Part shown: positions 46,938 to 59,700 of the stretch, piece by piece | Position numbering within the stretch: position 1 is the stretch's first letter | How the letters are laid out: every line of letters begins with the position of its first letter | Assembly (NCBI GenBank): GCA_033439265.1 | Contig: JAVTVX010000002.1 | Coordinates: forward strand, 14,969,674-15,033,673 | Length of the DNA: 64,000 nucleotides | Direction: 5' to 3' | From: Dillenia suffruticosa | Taxonomy: Eukaryota; Streptophyta; Magnoliopsida; Dilleniales; Dilleniaceae | Notes under the pieces: model-generated | What the model was told of the DNA's origin: nothing | The model's database searches: none | The model's input: the letters and a program-made list of their open reading frames with translations, nothing else | Made by a program: the position numbers and the translations under genes

Positions 46938-49309
46938 TGTCATCTCTTTCAGGTCTTTGGACATGTCCCTTGTGTTGTTGGGGCAAAACAATGCGTTTCA
47001 TCAATTAGTGTCTCATCTCTCATCTTTTCCTTGGTCACACAAATCTCGTGTGTTTATGTCGGTTGTGGACCCCACTTCATTGGAGGTACATGTCGCGGCC
47101 CACGTGGGTCCAACCAAAACCAAATTGGACTGGGCCGGGCTTGATGCATTACCATCAGAACCAACCCATCTTTGTAGTCCCTGGCTATTCAGACGATCGG
47201 TAGGCCCATAATGAGAAGCCTATATGCAATTCTTCATGGGCTCCAACCTCATTTGGGCCACTCCCCAATGCAGAATCTAAGTTTACATGCACTTATTAAT
47301 ATACATATATTTATACATATGATTATAATATTTTTATGTTGGACTCCAATTTTATAAATTATATAGTTTATTTTTTGATACCTGTAGCATTATTTATATA
47401 TATAAAAAAAAAACATATAGCAGAATTTTGATGAACGAAATAAAAAAGCGAAGGGAATTAATGCGAATACTTGGTGGTGATGACTAAGAAAGTGGGATAT
47501 TGCAAATCATGCCTTTTCTTGTAATAAAGGGAAGGTATTGCTAATAACAACAGGTTTGGTATCGCTGATCGTTTTTTGTTAATTCCCCCAACCCATAAAG
47601 TAATGAGGAGAGATGCTTATTTCTCAAGAAGTGAGCTCCAGCTCCACCTTTAGCAGAAAATTACAAGTTTTGTTTATAGCTTCCTGATATACTTTTCAAA
47701 TATTGCAGAAAATTGAAAATTATTTGTGAAGCTTTTCCACAGGTCATTAGTAAGCATAGAGACAGAGATACCCCGAATGGTTAAATCCTTATTGAATACT
47801 CTTTTCTAATGCCAAAAGGAATGTCTAAACAGAGCAAAGATTGGCATGCTGGAAACAGTCAAAAAGGAAGAGGGCACCTGATCCTTTGTTTGGTCTTCTT
47901 TGCAACATGACTTTCGGTCCATTGAATTTTAGTTAAGATTAACAATTTGCATTTGCACTGTAACCTAAGTCCTCTTGTGATGAGGATTTATTCCTCTCAA
48001 CTTTTTGGTCTTTTGTTTTTAATCCCTTTTTTAGATTACTCTTCTTATCTGTAAATAACGATAAGAGAATGATAATGATGGTTTTCTTCAAAGCACAAAT
48101 CAGCACTTTCACATAGAAGTTTTGGATTTGACTGCGCTTTCACAAAAACTAGTTCCCACGTTTGAAACCTGTCAAAAGTGTTTTGGAATGTGTCATCAGA
48201 CCATTGTTGGGTATGTTTCTTCTGGATGCTTCTGAACATGAAAAATATTAATAATAATAATAAAGAGAGAGAGATAGAGAGAGAGATGAAAAAGAGTATG
48301 AGAAGTAATAATTATTCTTCTTAATAAATGGTATAATAAAATGAAGAGGTAAAAATTTTTTTTCAAGAAAACTATGTTAATTAGCCAATGCAGTCTCGAA
48401 CTTGAGACCCCGATATTAGCACGAAGCTCCTCATGTAATTTTTCTTTTTTAATCAAAACTCTTGTATATCTTGTATTTCTAAACCAAGAAAATTCTATCA
48501 ACAGAATTTGAAACGGTGTAAAAAGGGCATCTAGGATCTTCCCCAAGTATTAGCATATGGAGGGGCGACAAAGAAAGAAAAGAAAAACAGTCCCACCATG
48601 GTTGTGGTTGCACACCAATTTTATAAGATTTTACCTCACCCGCATAAAAGCTAGCGTACGCATCCCAAAAGAGGAATCCTGACCATATCCCACGCAATCC
48701 AATTGCCACCTCCTTCATGTCTTTCCTCTTCCCATATTTACCCCCTCCTCTTTTGCCCTTACGCTTGAGTCCTTATGTTGCTTACCCTTTGACTATGAGA
48801 GACTAGAGGACTATGTTGTACACCGTACAATAATCCAAAATTTATAGCCCATACAATAACACAATATTAATAAGCATATGAAAAAAGAAACACGCCATTT
48901 GATTATGGGTCAAAGTGACCAAAATCTCATGGCTAATGTCTACCGGTTAATCTTATACATATAATTTCGTAGAAAGACAAAGTGAATGGGTCGAGTCATT
49001 GAGTGCTTGGGCTAATCTGAAAATTGGAAAGGAATTAGTTGCATAGGAGACCAAGAGAGAAGGAAAAGAAAAGTTGCTACGATCTCTGGGCATAAAGGTC
49101 ATTTGATCCATAACTGTAGACGTGCTTAAAAGAGCTTGAGATCTTCACCCACCATCTCATTCTCATGCTTTCCCTTCTGTTCTTTTCCTTTCTTTCTTCC
49201 TATGCTTTTCCTTAACCCCTAAGTCTTCTCTCCTTCTGCTTGCTCTTCTTCTTTGCCCTCTCTAGTCTCTCACATTATAACTACAAACAAAGCTTTTCTT
49301 TGCCCTTCA
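44381..49309. other. Intergenic stretch before the DUF761 gene
   Basis: Contains a G9 run followed by a long (GA)28 repeat at 46871-46934, then a GGCCCA-rich patch near 47.09-47.28 kb. Frames of up to 136 codons (e.g. 46283-46693) are AT-rich and look random. The last few hundred bases are the CT-rich leader region of the DUF761 gene. Confidence 0.5.
46879..46934. repeat. (GA)28 microsatellite after a G9 run
   Basis: The longest uninterrupted dinucleotide repeat in the window, likely hypervariable in length. Confidence 0.95.
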
Positions 49310-51160
49310 ATGGCTGATTCAGATTATGTAACCAAACCACAACGGCTAGTTTCGGAGACTGGCCCTCCCAAACAAAACCAACGGAACTCAAGTAAGTTCT
49401 TCACACAGTTCTTGTACAAAGTTCTGTTCATCATTCTTTTTTTTGTTGTTCTTCCTCTATTTCCTTCCCAAGCTCCTGAGTTTATAAACCAAACAGTGTT
49501 TATAAGAAGTTGGGAGCTTCTTCACCTTTTGTTTGTTGGTATTGCTGTCTCTTATGGTCTTTTTAGTAGGAGAAATGATGACGTAGAGAAAGAAAATTAC
49601 TCGAAGTTTGATAATGCGCATAGTTATGTTTCTAAATTTCTTGAAGTTTCGTCGGTTTTCGATGATGAGGCTGAAAGCCCGTCTGGTTCTGACGAAAGCA
49701 AGGTTCAGACATGGAGTTCTCAGTACTATAGGGGTGAACCAGTGGCTGTGGTTGCTCAAGAACAATCTGTTCTTGAAGAGCATAGAGGTTTGGACTCTAG
49801 CATTAGTGAAAAGCCTCTTATTTTGCCTGTTAGAAGCTTGAAATCAAAGGTTTCAGACCCTGATGGTTTTGAATCTGCTGCTGCACAGAATGGTTCGTCT
49901 AAGCCTTTTAGGAGGTCTAAATCTAGCTCAGGTTCCAAGAGGAGTTCAAGAAATGGAGAGAGATCTCGATCTAGGTCCTGGAGTTTGGAATCCGATGGTG
50001 GCCAATTTTCAAAGGAGGTTAATGTTAGACCTATCTCAAATTCAGGCTCTAAGAGGTCTCCAAGCAATGGCGAAAAAGCTAAGAATGGGGAAGTTGGAGG
50101 GTTTGATGCGCCAAATGTGGTGGAGAAACTGGAGGAAGCTGTTGTTCTTAGGTCCCCAATTCCATGGAGATCAAGGTCAGGAAGAATGGAACTGAAAGAG
50201 CAGACTGATCCTCCTCTCCTTTATTCTCTCCCTCCTTCAATAGATGAGTTGGAAATCAATCCTTTCGACTCTAGCTCTTCTAGGTCTCAAACTTTTTGTA
50301 CATCTCGGTCCAGTTCCACATCTTCAACACCACAAACTCTATCACCTTCACCTTCAATGTCTTCACCAAAGCTTTCCCCTTTGCCTTCTCTATCTTCAGA
50401 GTCTCAGGCCAAGAGTGTTGAAGATTTTGTGAGGAAGAAGAGCTTTCACAGGTCCCCTCCACAGCCAACACCTCCACCTCCACCTCCTCCACCACCGCCA
50501 CCACCACCACCACCATCATTTAGTCGCAGATCACCATTGATGAAATCAAACCTTAATTTGGTAGATGAGGAAGTTTCTTCTGTGGAGTTGAACCTGAGGT
50601 ATAGAAGTGAAGTGGAGGACCTGAAATGGAGCAATGAAGATGACTGGCCCAACAGATTAGGTCCAGCAATGGAGGTGAAACCCAGAGCATACATTGATGG
50701 TTCATCAAATGGAAAGCCGGGCAGAATTCTCAGAGCTGGTGAATCAGGCTCTTTGTCAAGGCAAGCTAGAGATTTTGGCGATGGAGTGAAGGGCAGAGCT
50801 GAAACAAGAAATGAGTTTAAGGGATATGATGAAACATCCATTAGAGCTGAGAAGAAGAATCGCAATGGTGTTTCCTTTTTGCCAAGGACAATTTATACGC
50901 AGCATTGGAGAGATGAGAAGAAAGAAGTTGATGAAATGGTTACTATGGAAACTGAAGATGATTCAGATGAAAATGATGAGATTGAGAGAAGTTCAGACAA
51001 AGAAGAAGCAACTTGTGCCACGGCAGTTACTGATGGGGGACCTGATGTTGATAAGAAGGCAGACGAGTTTATAGCTAAATTTAGGGAGCAGATAAGACTT
51101 CAGCGGATAGAATCAATAAAGAGATCAAGCGGGCAGCTTAGTAGAAACTCGACAAGGTAA
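49310..51160 (+). CDS. DUF761 membrane-anchored, proline-rich protein of unknown function
   Basis: A single exon encodes 616 residues from the ATG at 49310 (MADSDYV, G at +4). The frame is open further upstream but has no ATG there. Residues ~34-52 (around VLFIILFFVVLP) and ~68-86 (around LLHLLFVGIAVSYG) are two hydrophobic membrane segments. The middle is Ser/Arg-rich and probably disordered, with a run of about 15 prolines near residue 390 (coded by nt ~50462-50515). The C-terminal 36 residues (VDKKADEFIAKFREQIRLQR) match the short DUF761 motif. Relatives in Arabidopsis are annotated as hydroxyproline-rich or DUF761 proteins without a firm role; I infer a small-family membrane protein and nothing more specific. 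The proline tract lacks the Ser-Pro repeats of true extensins. Confidence 0.88.
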   Translation: MADSDYVTKPQRLVSETGPPKQNQRNSSKFFTQFLYKVLFIILFFVVLPLFPSQAPEFINQTVFIRSWELLHLLFVGIAVSYGLFSRRNDDVEKENYSKFDNAHSYVSKFLEVSSVFDDEAESPSGSDESKVQTWSSQYYRGEPVAVVAQEQSVLEEHRGLDSSISEKPLILPVRSLKSKVSDPDGFESAAAQNGSSKPFRRSKSSSGSKRSSRNGERSRSRSWSLESDGGQFSKEVNVRPISNSGSKRSPSNGEKAKNGEVGGFDAPNVVEKLEEAVVLRSPIPWRSRSGRMELKEQTDPPLLYSLPPSIDELEINPFDSSSSRSQTFCTSRSSSTSSTPQTLSPSPSMSSPKLSPLPSLSSESQAKSVEDFVRKKSFHRSPPQPTPPPPPPPPPPPPPPPSFSRRSPLMKSNLNLVDEEVSSVELNLRYRSEVEDLKWSNEDDWPNRLGPAMEVKPRAYIDGSSNGKPGRILRAGESGSLSRQARDFGDGVKGRAETRNEFKGYDETSIRAEKKNRNGVSFLPRTIYTQHWRDEKKEVDEMVTMETEDDSDENDEIERSSDKEEATCATAVTDGGPDVDKKADEFIAKFREQIRLQRIESIKRSSGQLSRNSTR

Positions 51161-54100
51161 TAGGAAAGTAATTCTTAACTTCAGCATTTATGTTGTTGAA
51201 AGATGTTGTGGACTTCAATCTTGTTCTTATGTCAACTTTATATTTCTCCATCTACTTGTACTAAGAGTTTTTGTTTTTTCAAATTTACTGATATGATATA
51301 CAATGATTTGTATGGCATGAATATTTTGTTCCAATGCCAAATCTTTGGAGCATTGATTAATGCTGAAATGGCTAAAAATATGCAGACTGATGTTCACAAA
51401 CACATAATCCAAAAGCTTTACAGCATATGGTATATGAGTTTTGCAAACATGTCATTATGTTAGACTAGATCTTTGAAAAATGCTTCGCTATTGAATTCTG
51501 AAAGCCTGCATATCATTATGGTTGAACAATGAGCCTTTTCTGCTATCGGGGAGTATGTGTCGAGCAAACTGCTCCATGCTGGAATGGAAGCCCTTTTCAG
51601 CAAACTGTTTTCGCTGCTGGGCAAACAACAAATTTCTTTTTAAGAAAATTTCTTTGTAAGAACCTCAAGACCTATACTTTTTCCCCAACAAATATCTAAT
51701 AGAGGGACAAGGGCGTATGCCGTATGCAGTTTAAGGAAGAAAATATGATAGTTGAACGAAAAAAAAAAAAAATCCGAAGGAATTCCACCAAAAGGTTGTC
51801 AATAAGGTGAGGCAATGTTAGTGCTGGTCATGAAAGCAGCAATATATGGGTTTTGTTTAGGATTGGAAGACACTCCTATTCCCTAATAACCTATTCTTTA
51901 TTAAAATTACCAAAAGTTGTTTCACTCTCTTAATTGATCTACAAAGACATTAAGAAAGGTATTAATGCTATGCTCCTCAATAAGATATGATCATTTTTTA
52001 AGTTGAACTGGCTGCTTAAACTGGCGGGATGCATGATTGCCTCAGAGATCTCACTTCTTAATATGCATTACTTTCGTAAACAGCATATTCCTTTTCTCCC
52101 CTCCTCAAAATGTTCCTTTTGAGCACACTATACATGAGAAAAGCATCAGAATTCAGATCTTCAACATTGAGAAAAAAATAAGTTCCTCTTGGCATTAGCA
52201 CTGCAATTTTTGCATCAGTTAGTTCAGCATTAGATTCTATGCCCACTTGGTCAAAAACAATCCACCTAGCCATCACAAAAAAATTTAAGAATATAAACAG
52301 ATTCTAAATTTTAATGAAAGGTAATGTAATGCAGAAGCTATTTTAAGAAAAACATTGATGACTAAAGCAATAGTGGGAAAGGAAAGTTCTTACCAAAATA
52401 GGCTTCTCTTCTACAACTCCAGGACCTGGCATTGAGCCACAAATAATGACAAAAATCATTAGAATGGTCAAAAAGATTTGTGTTATTATGATCAACTTCA
52501 TTCGCCAGTAGGCTAGCCTAGAATTGTACTACAAAAGCACAAGTGGGTGTAATGAAAAATGCTTCATTTGAGTGGTAGCACTTGTGCTGTTTGGAGGTTC
52601 CATGTTTGTACAGAAGCAGCAGCCAAGCTCTAATAAGCCTGTATGCTTTTTAAGTTGATCAAAATGCCAAATGGTGACACACCCGAAACTATGTGCATGA
52701 CGTAACTTTTTCCGGTTTAAGCCGGGCTAAAAAATAGGTCAAATAAGTTTTTTAAAAACTGTTTAAAAATTCTTTTTTAATGAAGAAAATAGAAAAAAAA
52801 AAAAAAAGGGAAAAGTGACTTTTTTTTTTTTTTTTTTTATAAAAATAACTATATTGACGTAATTGCTCATAATTATTTCAAATATTATAACTAATCCCGG
52901 GAGCTATTTTCAAAATGAAGTTCATGCCATCATCCCCCCCCCCCGGCGGCGACAATGAGATATTCAAATCGTAATCGCAACAACCCAATTGTCTCAAAAG
53001 GCCAGTAGTCTAAAGCCAACTTTGATCTCGTGGGAACATTTTGAAAATAGCTCTTTGAATTGTTGGTCATGGTTGGATTTGTTCTAATTCTACAGTTGAA
53101 TAACAACTTGAGGCCATATCTAATCTAACGTTACTAAGTATATATTTTTTAATTTGGGATTTTCAACTTTTTTTTTTTTTTTATCTTTTTCCAATATTAT
53201 GTTTGGAGATGTACTGATACGTGATGAAAAGAAGAGATTATGAGAGAGTTTTATATAGAAAGAAAATAAATGAAATGATTTGATTTTTTATTCTTAAAAA
53301 CATAAAAATTTTTCTTACCAAAAGTGAGAAGAAAAGAAGGGAAGAGAAAATTTGACTAACTTTAATTTTTTAATATACTTAATTTATCCTAAAAAATATG
53401 ATAAAGAAATATTTAATTCTTGGTGAATCCCACATCATTTGCAGCTTGGCTTGTGCCAGTTGGGTTGGTTGGTTTTTCAACTGGTCGACCGGCAGCGTTT
53501 TGTAGCCGGCCTCCAGTCGCAAGGCAGCACCTTTGCTTCAGTGACCCCTCCTCTCTCTCTCTCTCTCTCTCTTTACTCTGTTTTCTGTTCCGTAGATACC
53601 TCTGATGAGAGAGAGAGCGAGAGAGAAGGAGAGAGCAACAACTGCTCTTCTATTTATACTCATTTCCTTTGCACTCGCTTTCTCGCTTTGTTGTTCTCTC
53701 TGTTTGACAAGAGAGGAAGAGCAAGCTTTTTCCACTTTCTTTAATGTGTTTGATTGATTATCAATAAAAAAATTACTTGATATTATATGAATAAATTGAT
53801 TATAATCGTTAAATACCATAAAACGACCGATTTTTCCTTATTTTTTCGATAATCAAGATATCATTATTAATTATTTTCCTAATCGTAAAACAACCCAAGA
53901 GACTATTTAATATTCTGACATTATTACGATCTAAAGAAATCTAATTCTAACTAGTAAATTTCAACACAGATTTATTTAAATTATATTATCTAATCTCTTG
54001 ATATAAGTTCTACTATTTGCGATACTATAAAATTATATCAATCGCTATTCTATTAAAAACACACAAAGTTTACTGTTTTTAAATGGTCGTAAACTATTTT

Positions 54101-55379
54101 AGAATTATTAAATATAGTACTCTATTTAACAAATCCAAAACAATTATAAACATTAAATATAGAGATTAAATAAATATCAAACCAATAAAATTATTTAGAT
54201 TTCATAATTATCATTTATTAAGATTTTAATAATTGTTTGACTAAAAAAATTAATTAAAAATGAAACATGAAGAAAAGAAAACTCACTAAAATAAATAATA
54301 ATTGAAAGAAAAAACTTGAACTATATGATCGAAAATGCATCTTGACTACTGCTGTCTTCTCCCAAGATATGTCCCATTTTCAAGCCCAAAAGCAAAAAAA
54401 AGATTTCTCCTGAGCGCGGCTGCAGCCCTCTCGGGCTACACACCAAAAGTGCCTTCAAACAATATGAAATACTTATATATGTATGTCCATATATATATAT
54501 ATGTATAAGAAAATGAAAAATTTCCTATTTGTGAAAAATAAATCTTTCTGACCTTAAATAACTACTAAAAAAATAAAAAATAAACTTCTTAAAAATAATA
54601 TTATGTTCAAAAATTTATTTTCCTAAATATTAGGAATAAAATTTTTTATATTTTCGATTCCATCATAATTTTTTCTTGAACGTGTAATTGGTAAAAGAAA
54701 TTTTACTATAATAAATTTTCAAAACTTTTTGTTTGTCTTTTGTGATCAACGTACCCACGTGTTAATAAAAGAGTATTGCTATCCAATTTTCTATATTTCA
54801 TAAAATTGTTTCAATTTAATTTGTTTTTCTTCCCTTTTCATAATAAGTTTTTTTCTAAATCAAATATTATAAAATATAAATATTAATGTAATATTTATTT
54901 AAAAATAATAAAAAATCAATTATAAATATTACACATATTTAATCTTATGATTCTTTCAATGGGACTAATTTTCTTATAGCTTCTCGATTTGCTGGTTGTT
55001 TTATTGGTTATCTAATTCTAATATGTCCTTTGCCAAACCACTTAAGGGGGTATTTTTACAAACATGAGTTATAAATAAAATTTTTTCTCTGTATTTCTCT
55101 CTATTTTCAAAACTATTTTTTCTTTCTTCTCCCGAACAAAATAAACAAAATAAGAAGAAAATTCGTTCTGTTCTTTTCTTTTGTACTCCCAAACTAATCG
55201 CAAAGGTGCTCTTAGTCGCCCGTCCAGAGACTTGCCCGTCGAGAGTTTAACAGACGGAACGCCGAAATTTTCGCCGTCGCGTCACCGACGCTTCACGCCG
55301 TAAGCCTCCCTCCATGTGAATTCATTTCTCCTGTAAGGGTTTCAAACCCTAATTCCTCTCAGATCAGTTCGCATAACCG
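51161..55379. other. 3' flank of DUF761 gene and intergenic DNA
   Basis: Contains a C11 run at 52934-52944, A and T homopolymers, and a facing CT/GA repeat pair at 53549-53636. AT-rich DNA from 53.75 to 55 kb shows nothing recognisable. A minus-strand frame at 52058-52276 has no family resemblance. Confidence 0.45.
53549..53636. repeat. CT repeat facing a GA repeat (potential hairpin)
   Basis: (CT)12 at 53549-53572 is followed 34 nt later by a GA-rich block at 53607-53636, so one strand can fold on itself. Open frames on both strands here are side effects of the repeats. Confidence 0.75.
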
Positions 55380-56770
55380 ATGTAATTTCTCTCGCTATCT
55401 CGACTCCTCTCATCATCCACATTTCACCACCATTTCTTCCCTGCAGAGAAGTTATGGTCCAACTTACGGAACAACAATTTCACCAACATAGAAAAAACCC
55501 TTTTGAATGTTAGGGCTAAATTAGACTCCAAAGGGGTCAACGGTGTTTTGCAGTGGTTTTCTGTGAACCAATCTCAACTGGGTCTCAGATTTTTCATCTG
55601 AGCTGGTCTTCAACCCAATTGTACACAGTTCTTACATGTATTCCGAGGCTTGCAAATTGTTCGACCTTGAAAAAAGGCCTAGGGTCGTTACTGATGTTAT
55701 TGATGGCCATACAGTTGAGGGTTGTGTTTTCAGTATTAAAATGTTTAAGATGGTTTTGGATTTGTGTAGAGAATCTAAATTGGGTGAGGAGACTTTGTGG
55801 GTACTAAGAAAAATGAAAGAATTTGGGGTTAGACCGGATGCTAATGCCTACAATGTTGTGATTAGGTTGTTTTGTGAGAAGAATGAGTTGGATTTAGCTG
55901 AGGAGCTGATGAAGGATATGAGTTTGAGTGATTTGTATCCCGATGTAATCACGTATGCTTCTGTGATTAAAGGGTTTTGCAATGTTGATCGGTTGGAGGA
56001 TGCAAATGGTTTGATTAGTGTGATGAAAGAACATGGTTGTTCTCCCAATGCTATGGTATATTCGGCATTTCTTGATGGGGTTTCTAGGTTTCGGAGTTTG
56101 GACAGAGTGTTGGAGTTGTTGGGAGAGATGGAAAAGGAGGGTGGAAGTTTACTTATACTAGTATTAATTCAAAGTTTGTGTGAGAAGGGCAGGTTGATGG
56201 AGGCATTGCAAGTTCTGGATCAAATGGAAGATTGGGTGTTGCCCAGATCGGGTCACTTATAGAATTTTAGTTATGGGACTTTGTAAGGAAGGTTGCTTGG
56301 AAGAGGCTTATAAACTGATTGATAAACTAGTTGCAGGAGGTAATGTTTCAAGCGGCGAGTGTTATGGTTCTCTTGTGGTGTCTTTGATTCAAATTAATAA
56401 TGTTGATGAGGCAGAGAAGTTATTTGAGAAAATGTTGGCTTGTCAGGTGAAGCCTGATAGTTTGGCATCTAGCCTCATGATGAAGGACCTTTGCTCACAG
56501 GGGCGGATCCCGGATGCATTCAACTTTTATAATGAAAAGGAGAAGAAAGGATTCTTATCTTCCATAGATTCTGATATGTACTCTATTCTTTTGGGAGGGC
56601 TCTGTCAAAAAGATCATTAAGTGGAGGCTTCAAAATGGAGGCTTCAAAACTTGCGAACTTACTGGTCAAAAGGGTGGGGGGTTCGATTGAAGGGTCCCTA
56701 TGTTGAAAAGATAATTGAGCATCTTCAGCAATCTGGGGTTGATGAAATAATTTTGTTACTTGTTTGAAAT
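55380..56770 (+). pseudogene. PPR protein pseudogene (P class, At5g47360-like)
   Basis: Pentatricopeptide repeat proteins bind organelle RNAs as arrays of ~35-residue helical hairpins. Here repeats such as PDANAYNVVIRLFCEKNELDLA and PDVITYASVIKGFCNVDRLEDA, preceded by QSQLGLRFFI and followed by DSDMYSILLGGLCQ, are clear, but the frame is broken throughout. The likely ATG at 55380 is followed at once by TAA (55383). A TGA at 55599 stands where relatives have Trp. There is a frameshift between 55620 and 55635, lost codons near 56145, an extra base near 56245, a TAA at 56618 and a tandem 14-nt duplication at 56622-56649, after which the frame is lost. The longest intact pieces are 55636-56262 and 56273-56620. 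The assignment to At5g47360 is from memory of its layout. Many independent lesions make assembly error an unlikely cause. Confidence 0.88.
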
Positions 56771-59700
56771 GTTGTTGAATGAAAGTTGATCCATCTGAGT
56801 TCCTCATGAAGGACACTGGGGGATTTAAGGGGTGAAAGTTCTACCTGGAAGGCGTGCCTGATTTTGGGCTGTATTGCATTTGCTTTCATATTTTAAGAGA
56901 GCAAATAATGAGCCAAGCTGCTCAGGGTTTTTGAAAGCATGTGGAATGGAACCTGAAAGCAAAACTAGGGCATTCCACTTCAAGATACAAAAAATATTCA
57001 GATACTTCATATTGATTATTCTCATATTGCAGAGTGCCTAAACGATGCAGAAACAATCACTGGGCAAAAGACTTTTGTTCTGTTAATAAGATATACCTTT
57101 TTGGCATGTTCTGAACTATGAATACATTCCTTTGTGTGAACCTTGCATTGGCCTCAGTTTAGGCGTCCCTCAGTTGCAATTCATTCATTGTTTATTGGTT
57201 TCCTGGAATAAAGATGTATGTTTCTGTATCCATTTTATGTGACCCCTGGTGATGGTAGGCATAAATTTTTCCTTGTGCAACAGAGAAAAGCTTCAGTTTC
57301 CAGCTGCATCACGAGAAGGTATAAAAACATTTTCCGTGGTTCTTTACATCTTTTGGAACTTGTAAGATGTGAGAGAAAAACCAATGTGTTTATCATTTTC
57401 TTCGCCATTGTGTGCTTTTGAGCACAAGAGGGGGGGGGGGGGGGACAAGAACAACAACCTGTACAATATACGCATGTAAACCTTTTTTAGGAATTTGATG
57501 GCCTAATACGATGCATATTGCGCTGCTTTGCTGGTTTTATTAATTGATCACAACCATTCAATACTTGTTTGGCAACACAGTTCTTGTGAGAATGCTCAAA
57601 CGCGGTTGATATAATACAATTGAATTAAGTGAATTGAAGTCTCCGTTATAGGCCTTGACTCAATTTATTGACGATGTCTATTATGACAACTACTGATGCA
57701 TTGTCAAACCATGCCAGTAAAGGTGGCCTTAATTGTTTTGTAATGATGTACAATAAGATAAATAATTCACTATTGATCCTTGACGGAAAGGAGGTGCAAG
57801 AGAAAATATGCATGCCGCACTAGGAATGATTGACAGTTTATCCATTCTCAGTGCACAATATGTTTGTCAATTATACTTGAGCACTAGTCTTGAAAACTCT
57901 CTCTGAATAGTGGGGTTTGGCTTGTAACTCGACATGAATCCCCTGTAGAAGGAAGAAAAGAAAGAGCCTTTTTGGTTCCCATCCTGCTAGACAGCATCAT
58001 CAAAATTTTCAGAGGACCTTGTCTTACTGCAGAATTACAAACCATGCATTGAAACCTTGTCTTCTGGTACTTCATTCAACTTTAATGTTGACACTTATTC
58101 GAATAAATTTTAATTTACAAAAGAAATTTTATCTTTTTGTGCGTGAAAATTACAGTATGATCAATTGCGCTAGAAGTGTTTATGCTGCTTTTTAGCTAAC
58201 AATTCTTGCAGATTCTTGGGATGAGAACAGCCTTTCCGCTTTGTGATCTACAAATGTGTGATCTCGTGGTTTTCTGCTTTCATTTGTGTGACATGTTGGC
58301 TGTCCTTTAGAAGCACCAAAGTTGTATTGTAGACATCAGATTTTTTCCCCGCCAGTATGTTTGATTGTCATCACGCTTTTTGAATGAAGTAAACCCTTTT
58401 TGATGAACAATTTGAAGAAACTGGATCTATGAAACCTTATACTCTTGAGTACTGTAAAAGGTTGTGATTTGGCATATCATCCTCCATTAGTTCTGCCAGT
58501 CCTCCCACCATCTTGATGCAGGTAATCCCAAGATTTTTATGCACTCAAATCTGTTTTAGTGTTAAAATTTTTCTATTCGTCTGTTTAATCTTGTGGAGAC
58601 TTATCGCTGAATGGCGCCCTTTATTATTAATTGATTTTTGGTTGTTGCATTTTTATTTGTATAACAATAGATACATCAGTTGTATTGAGAAGGTTGTCTT
58701 TTGTCACAAGAAACCGAGACTTTATTATTCTGGGTTTAGCTTCATTAGTTGAAGAAAATACTTGCTTGTCTTCTTCGGTGGTAGGGAAAACAGTCCTTTT
58801 TCCCCCCCTCTTTTCCTGTTTTTGTCTTGTGGGATTATGGTACCCTACCATGTTGTCAAAGTTACCTTTGCATGCCTTTAATAAGATTGACGTTGGCATT
58901 AGACTGCTGGCCTTTTAGAGACACGGGTTTTATGCAATTACGGTTTGGATGTCTCATTGTTCGGGGAGTGATGATAGTACCTTGTACGTGAACCAGTGGC
59001 TCACTTTTTCTATGTAATGGAGATGAGGACCAAAACATGTCATTGAAAGTCTCTACCGAGACAAAGACCTTTCTGTTTCTTCTGTTACCGTGGAAGCTAA
59101 TCCAAGCATTATCAGCTGTTCTCTTTTGTTTCGACTATTACCTCTTAGGCTTCTTGAGTATGATAATTGTTTCTTTTGTAGGTCATTTTCTTGTGTTTGA
59201 CACGAAAAAGAAAAGATAACGCTGTTCTATGAACAAGTGGAGGACTTTGGGATCGACTTGTTTCTATTCAAGTAGCTAATGCCCGATTGTTTACCTTCAG
59301 CTGACTTGCTGTTGAGGCAAGATTTTCAGAGCTTGCTCTCTTTATTTTTTATTTAGTGGGATGGAATTTAGGCAAAACTAGATGGACACTCCATTTGCAC
59401 ATGTGATGCACATACCTATGCATATCACAATGCAAGTTTCCTAGAACTTTAAAGCTGAAGAAGCAAAATTTATCCTGATGGTGTGGAGATCCCTTACCCA
59501 TTAACTGTGCCTATTTGGTTGTTGAGACTGAGGGTAAGGGTACTTCACACTTGCACAAATCCACCACTAAAGAGGTTAATTTCGCAAGTAAACTCCAAAT
59601 AATCAGACTGGATCTATTGGGTTAATCTCTGATCTTATTCTTTTTATACACAAAAATGGCGCAGTTGGGTCATGAGATGTAGTGCTTTTTAAACATTTAA

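Noticed and set aside
49253-49309. Upstream extension of the DUF761 frame
   Set aside because: The extension starts at a TTG and has no ATG; the first ATG is 49310, and MADSDYV is the natural N terminus.
52058-52276. 72-codon minus-strand frame
   Set aside because: No recognisable domain and no conserved neighbours; length is within chance for this base composition.
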